NCBI RefSeq assembly: GCF_016908195.1
Contig: NZ_JAFBDK010000005.1
Coordinates: 1 to 64,000, forward strand
Length of the DNA stretch: 64,000 nucleotides
Origin: Jeotgalibacillus terrae
GTDB taxonomy: Bacteria; Bacillota; Bacilli; Bacillales; Jeotgalibacillaceae
Reading direction: 5' to 3'
Shown here: one piece after another, positions 60,620 through 64,000 of the stretch
How positions within the stretch are numbered: the first letter of the stretch is position 1
How the letters are laid out: each line of letters starts with the position of its first letter
The notes under the pieces: generated by a model
Databases searched by the model: none
Told to the model about the DNA's origin: nothing
The model's input: the letters and a program-made list of their open reading frames with translations, nothing else
Program-made: the position numbers and the translations under genes

Positions 60620-61951
60620 ATGTTGAAGAGAACAGCTTTACTTGCGCTTTCGGGAGGACTTGTTTTATCGGGGATAGCGATTGGCATGCAGGACGGAGAA
60701 TCGACGGCGTCTGGTAAGCCGGATTGGGCAGGTCAGGGAAATGGAAAAGTACATAATGTGATTTATATGATTCCGGATGGTTACAATGCCTCTTATGCGA
60801 CGAATTACCGCTGGTTCAAAGGGGAAGAATCTTCATTTGATCCTTATGTAAAAGGGCTGATGCAGACGTATTCAGCAGATACGGAGGTAACGGACTCGGC
60901 TGCAGCGGGTACTGCGATGGCGACTGGTGTGAAAACAAATAATGGAATGGTTGGTGTAACGCCGGATGGAGAGCAGGTGGATTCAATCCTGGACGCGGCT
61001 GAAGAAGCGGGGAAATCTACAGGGCTTGTGGCTACTTCAACTATCACACACGCGACACCGGCAGTTTTCGGATCAAGCGTTGAGTCCCGTGGAGATCAGG
61101 CGTTAATTGCTCCTCAGTACTTCGAAAATGGAGTAGATGTCATTCTTGGTGGAGGGCGTGATTATTTCCTTCCTGTATCAGAAGGAGGAAAACAGCCCGA
61201 GCTGAACCTGATTGACTCAGCTGAATCAGATGGCTATGAGTATGTAACCAATGCCGAAGAGCTTGCTTCTGCCGAAAATGGAAAGCTGCTCGGACTTTTC
61301 GCAGATGATGCGATGGCACCGGAGCTTGAGCGCGGCGACACGGATCAGCCGAGTCTTGCTGACATGACTGATGCGGCAATTCATTCACTCGAACAGGACA
61401 AAGACGGTTTCTTCCTGATGGTCGAAGGATCCCAGATTGACTGGGCAGGGCATGCTCATGATGCAGCATGGGCAATGAACGATACAAAGGCATTTGACGA
61501 AGCGGTAGCAGCAGCCATCGAGTACGCTAAGAAAGATAAAAACACACTCGTCGTTGTCGCGGGAGACCACGAAACAGGCGGTATGTCTGTTGGTGCAAAT
61601 GGAGAGTATGACCTGAATATTGACGTCCTTCACGATGTGGAGGCAACCGGGGACACAATGGCTGCAGCGCTGAATGAAGATCGTTCGAATGCTGCTGATG
61701 TATTGAAAGAATATGCAAACATTGAATTGACGGAAGAAGAAGCTGCATTGATTACAGAGGCGGACAACGCTGCCGCTGCGATCAACAGCATCATCAGTGA
61801 TCGGGCGCTTGTCGGCTGGACAACATCAGCACACACTGGAACAGATGTACCAGTATATGCTTATGGTGCGCAGGCACATAAATTCTCAGGCCTGCTAGAC
61901 AACACTGACCTGCCGAAACTGATGGGTGAAGCGATGAAGATTGAGTTTTAG
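60620..61951 (+). CDS. Alkaline phosphatase
   Basis: A 443-aa secreted phosphomonoesterase of the PhoA superfamily. The signal peptide covers about residues 1-30. The nucleophile Ser is in VTDSAAAGTAMATG. Metal ligands are in MIPDG, FLMVEGSQIDWAGH, VVAGDHETGG and WTTSAHTGTDVP. The start is ATG 60620, 9 nt after AAAGGAG; the upstream TTG 60602 is before the ribosome site. No Pho box was recognised. A terminator follows. Confidence 0.94.
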   Translation: MLKRTALLALSGGLVLSGIAIGMQDGESTASGKPDWAGQGNGKVHNVIYMIPDGYNASYATNYRWFKGEESSFDPYVKGLMQTYSADTEVTDSAAAGTAMATGVKTNNGMVGVTPDGEQVDSILDAAEEAGKSTGLVATSTITHATPAVFGSSVESRGDQALIAPQYFENGVDVILGGGRDYFLPVSEGGKQPELNLIDSAESDGYEYVTNAEELASAENGKLLGLFADDAMAPELERGDTDQPSLADMTDAAIHSLEQDKDGFFLMVEGSQIDWAGHAHDAAWAMNDTKAFDEAVAAAIEYAKKDKNTLVVVAGDHETGGMSVGANGEYDLNIDVLHDVEATGDTMAAALNEDRSNAADVLKEYANIELTEEEAALITEADNAAAAINSIISDRALVGWTTSAHTGTDVPVYAYGAQAHKFSGLLDNTDLPKLMGEAMKIEF

Positions 61952-61994
61952 AGAGAAGTCTGGGTCTGTTTCAGTAACTGAAGATAAATAGATG

Positions 61995-62033
61995 GTGGTG
62001 ATGCGCTGAAATCGTGCATCACCACATTTTTTT
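61995..62033 (+). terminator. Terminator of the alkaline phosphatase gene
   Basis: GTGGTGATGC and GCATCACCAC pair around 11 nt, followed by ATTTTTTT. Confidence 0.9.
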
Positions 62034-62144
62034 GCTGATAGATAACTCTATAGCACCTATGTATAAAAGTCTAAATACAACGCTCCATTAATTTAGCCCC
62101 ATAGATCTGAATTTGACAAAAATATAAAACCATTTTAAGATAAA

Positions 62145-62161
62145 ACTGATCAATCAATCAA
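62145..62161 (+). promoter_or_regulatory. Probable TetR operator, copy 1
   Basis: ACTGATCAATCAATCAA, 41 nt before the TetR gene. Its inverted relative at 62878 precedes the next gene. Confidence 0.5.
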
Positions 62162-62201
62162 AATAAAAAATAACCAGTCAAATATTGAAGGTAGGATTCG
62201 A

Positions 62202-62801
62202 ATGAAAAACAAACAATATTTAATTGCTGATGCACGTAAGGAACAAATTATAAATGCTGCTATTGATGCATTAAGGGAGTATGGTTACGTAAACACAAGT
62301 CTTTCCAAAATAGCCGATAAGGCAAAAACCAGCACAGGGCTTCTGTCGTACCATTTCTCCGGCAAAGAAGATTTAATGAACCACACTTTGCTTTATCTGG
62401 TTGAACAGGAAAAAGCCTTTATTAAAGAAAAAGTAGAAAATGAGAAGACTTACACTGATCAGTTGATGGCGTTCATAGATCAAGGCATCGCATATCGAGG
62501 TATAAAGCGTGAGAATACCACAGCATTGCTCGAAATTGTGTTTAATGTCCGTACACCAGACAATGTGCCTTATTTCAAGGGGGAAATAACTCCTGAAGAT
62601 GAGTTGAATCTTTTGTTAGAAAAGATCCTGTCTGAAGGACAAAAAGCTAAAGAATTTAATGAATTTGATACTAAAGTGGTTGCAATGATCATAAGGGGAG
62701 CGGTATCACTCTCAATGTCATTGCCACAAATTGAAGATGATCCAAGGTTTGAAGAATACAGTGTCAAAGTGAAAGAAAACATATTTAAAATGATTAAATA
62801 A
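62202..62801 (+). CDS. TetR family transcriptional regulator
   Basis: A 199-aa repressor. The N-terminal helix-turn-helix (about 25-62) reads TSLSKIADKAKTSTGLLSYHFSGKEDLM. The C-terminal ligand domain has no recognised family. GAAGGTAGG lies before the ATG. Similar TGATCAATCAA-type sites before it and before the following membrane-protein gene suggest autoregulation and control of that gene (inference). Confidence 0.9.
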   Translation: MKNKQYLIADARKEQIINAAIDALREYGYVNTSLSKIADKAKTSTGLLSYHFSGKEDLMNHTLLYLVEQEKAFIKEKVENEKTYTDQLMAFIDQGIAYRGIKRENTTALLEIVFNVRTPDNVPYFKGEITPEDELNLLLEKILSEGQKAKEFNEFDTKVVAMIIRGAVSLSMSLPQIEDDPRFEEYSVKVKENIFKMIK

Positions 62802-62802
62802 G

Positions 62803-62842
62803 TCCTCTTAACGAGTGTATGCCTGTTTTACTCTCGTTAAGA
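62803..62842 (+). terminator. Hairpin after the TetR gene
   Basis: CTCTTAACGAG and CTCGTTAAGAG form an 11-bp stem around 17 nt; no strong T run follows. Confidence 0.6.
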
Positions 62843-62877
62843 GTGAATACTTAAAGTGTATATTTTTTTATCTAAAA

Positions 62878-62895
62878 ACTGATTGACTGATCAAT
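62878..62895 (+). promoter_or_regulatory. Probable TetR operator, copy 2
   Basis: ACTGATTGACTGATCAAT; its complement ATTGATCAGTCAATCAGT matches the site at 62145 in most positions. It lies 96 nt before the membrane-protein gene. Confidence 0.5.
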
Positions 62896-62990
62896 ATTAA
62901 AACCAAACGATCAGTAAATGTAGTGTAGGAAACGCAAAAAACCTTATAAGAGTTGTGACGTGATTAATAAAAGGAAGGGGTTTTAGAGGG

Positions 62991-63659
62991 ATGTACGGTT
63001 CTATTAAGAAAATGAAACATAAAAGAAAGATGAAAAAAGTGAAAGCAGGAGACGGTCACCTTTTAAAAAAGTACCGGCTCTGGAATGTGTTTACTCATTC
63101 ATTATTCCATGTGGAAGTCACCAACAAAACTGAAGGTGAAACAACAAAGTATGCAATCAAATCAAAGTACTTCACTGAAGAGCCCAGGGTTGATTTATAT
63201 AAAGAAGGCAGGCATGTTTCCTATTCAAAGCTTCCGGCAGTCCTGCCTGTGAACGGGGGTGTCATTAAAGTTAATAAAAATTCAATTGGTATCAATGGCA
63301 TTCGTTATGTGTCTGACCAGGAAGCTACTTATTCTGTTTATCCAGATAGACGTTCAGTTAGGGGATTAAGATTATGGTTTCACAAACGATTTCCAAACAC
63401 CAGCGCATTAGTTGGTCTGATCGCTGTAATCGCCTTATTAATTTCAACCACTTTAGGACTGGTCCAATTAATGGAATCCTTCTCTGATATTCCATGGATC
63501 GCAGAAAATATCGGAATATTTAAATCTCCTGTTACATTATCAGTCGGGACCAACTTAACAATCGGACTGGCAGCAGCTCTTGCAGGGATAGAAAGAACAC
63601 TGATGTTCAGGAATCATTGGTTGATTGACATTGAGAATATCAATACGGGTGAAGGTTAA
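62991..63659 (+). CDS. Membrane protein of unknown function
   Basis: A 222-aa protein that I do not recognise. The basic N-terminus (KKMKHKRKMKKVK) and a beta-rich cytoplasmic part (about 20-125) precede two transmembrane helices (about 142-165 and 185-205). The GGAAGGGG ribosome site is good. It is probably controlled by the neighbouring TetR regulator because of the shared operator-like sequence. Confidence 0.7.
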   Translation: MYGSIKKMKHKRKMKKVKAGDGHLLKKYRLWNVFTHSLFHVEVTNKTEGETTKYAIKSKYFTEEPRVDLYKEGRHVSYSKLPAVLPVNGGVIKVNKNSIGINGIRYVSDQEATYSVYPDRRSVRGLRLWFHKRFPNTSALVGLIAVIALLISTTLGLVQLMESFSDIPWIAENIGIFKSPVTLSVGTNLTIGLAAALAGIERTLMFRNHWLIDIENINTGEG

Positions 63660-63889
63660 TTCAACGTTTATCCATGAAAATGAACAATTAAAATAATGAC
63701 TCATAAGAGAAATCAAAGAACTTAAGAAGATAACGGATAACAGAAGTGCTTAGTTCGAAAACACTGTTATGTAGTTTCTATAGAAAGTTCAGGAAATCTA
63801 ATTATTGAAAAGTAAAAAGCCCTCAAAGACAGGATGTTGCATGAATGCCGTTTTATGTATATTCTTTAACTATTCGGAGGTGATACCTG
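63660..63889. other. Intergenic region
   Basis: 230 bp with no gene or repeat seen. It probably holds the promoter of the short ORF at 63890 and the gene beyond the window. Confidence 0.4.
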
Positions 63890-63952
63890 ATGACAACCGC
63901 AAGAAATATGCAGGCGTCAGAATTGGCACCTACTCATGCAAAGCCTGATTAA
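63890..63952 (+). CDS. Possible 20-residue leader peptide
   Basis: ATG 63890 follows the near-perfect ribosome site GGAGGTGAT. The peptide MTTARNMQASELAPTHAKPD ends at TAA. Short with an excellent ribosome site, it could be a regulatory leader ORF for a gene starting beyond 64000. Confidence 0.4.
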   Translation: MTTARNMQASELAPTHAKPD

Positions 63953-64000
63953 GTAGGCGATACTTTGTGTGGGGTTAAGGGTTCTATATTAATCGCCAAT

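Overview
The window comes from a low-GC Gram-positive bacterium of the order Bacillales. The evidence is a B. subtilis-like rRNA/tRNA cluster, strong AGGAGG ribosome binding sites with frequent TTG/GTG starts, and the syntenic block sigW-rsiW-cdaA-cdaR-glmM-glmS with a glmS ribozyme. A halotolerant or marine member of the Bacillaceae/Caryophanaceae is plausible, but the genus cannot be fixed from sequence reading alone.

Layout. 1-2430: 3' half of a 23S rRNA, a 5S rRNA, eight tRNAs and a terminator. 2500-4700: methyltransferase, universal stress protein, arginase. 4700-11320: 21-bp tandem repeats, an autoregulated sigW-rsiW pair, a membrane diguanylate cyclase, and the c-di-AMP/amino-sugar operon cdaA-cdaR-glmM. 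11400-15670: a DUF2207 membrane protein on the minus strand, then the glmS ribozyme, a palindromic repeat and glmS.

15696-43248 is the main discovery: a tandem array of Tn7-like elements at attTn7. The 5-bp target duplication CTAGA occurs 21-25 nt after the glmS stop, at two internal junctions (19447-19451 and 30566-30570) and at the far end (43249-43253). Each internal copy sits exactly between an ...ACA end and a TGT... start. The two outer flanks, TCCTGATGAGC (15681) and GCTCATCAGGA (43260), are the two arms of the original glmS terminator, now 27.5 kb apart. Element ends carry TnsB-site-like repeats: 20-bp period at the glmS-proximal ends, and three sites 66 bp apart at one distal end. 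Only two N-terminal scraps of tnsA remain, so no element present can transpose by itself. The cargo is metal resistance. Element 1 has merR-merA, plus a remnant of a CBASS nucleotidyltransferase sensor domain and nested or empty mini-elements. Element 2 has a cadD-cadA-cadC block beside a Tn3-type inverted repeat, and a regulated operon of thiol-redox and copper genes (cadC-like regulator, ccdA, tlpA, copC, copD, bdbD, bdbC). Element 3 has an M23 hydrolase, a BNR-type lipoprotein, a MATE exporter, a CopB ATPase, a multicopper oxidase, a YdhK lipoprotein, a membrane cupredoxin and copZ. Elements 2 and 3 end in the same duplicated SHOCT/DsbD-like module.

43249-49800: directly beyond the attachment site lies a defence island: DarT-DarG, a TOTE-type primase-helicase with a DUF6155 gene, a possible structured RNA, and an AbiEi-AbiEii type IV toxin-antitoxin pair. 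The darG stop codon lies inside the transposon target duplication.

49900-64000: ordinary accessory chromosome: aminoglycoside-adenylyltransferase-like protein, HIT protein, AlkC/AlkD-like DNA glycosylase, dCache-GGDEF cyclase, methyltransferase, an ECF sigma/membrane protein/ABC exporter operon, alkaline phosphatase, a TetR regulator with a matching operator before the next gene, and a short possible leader ORF at the edge.
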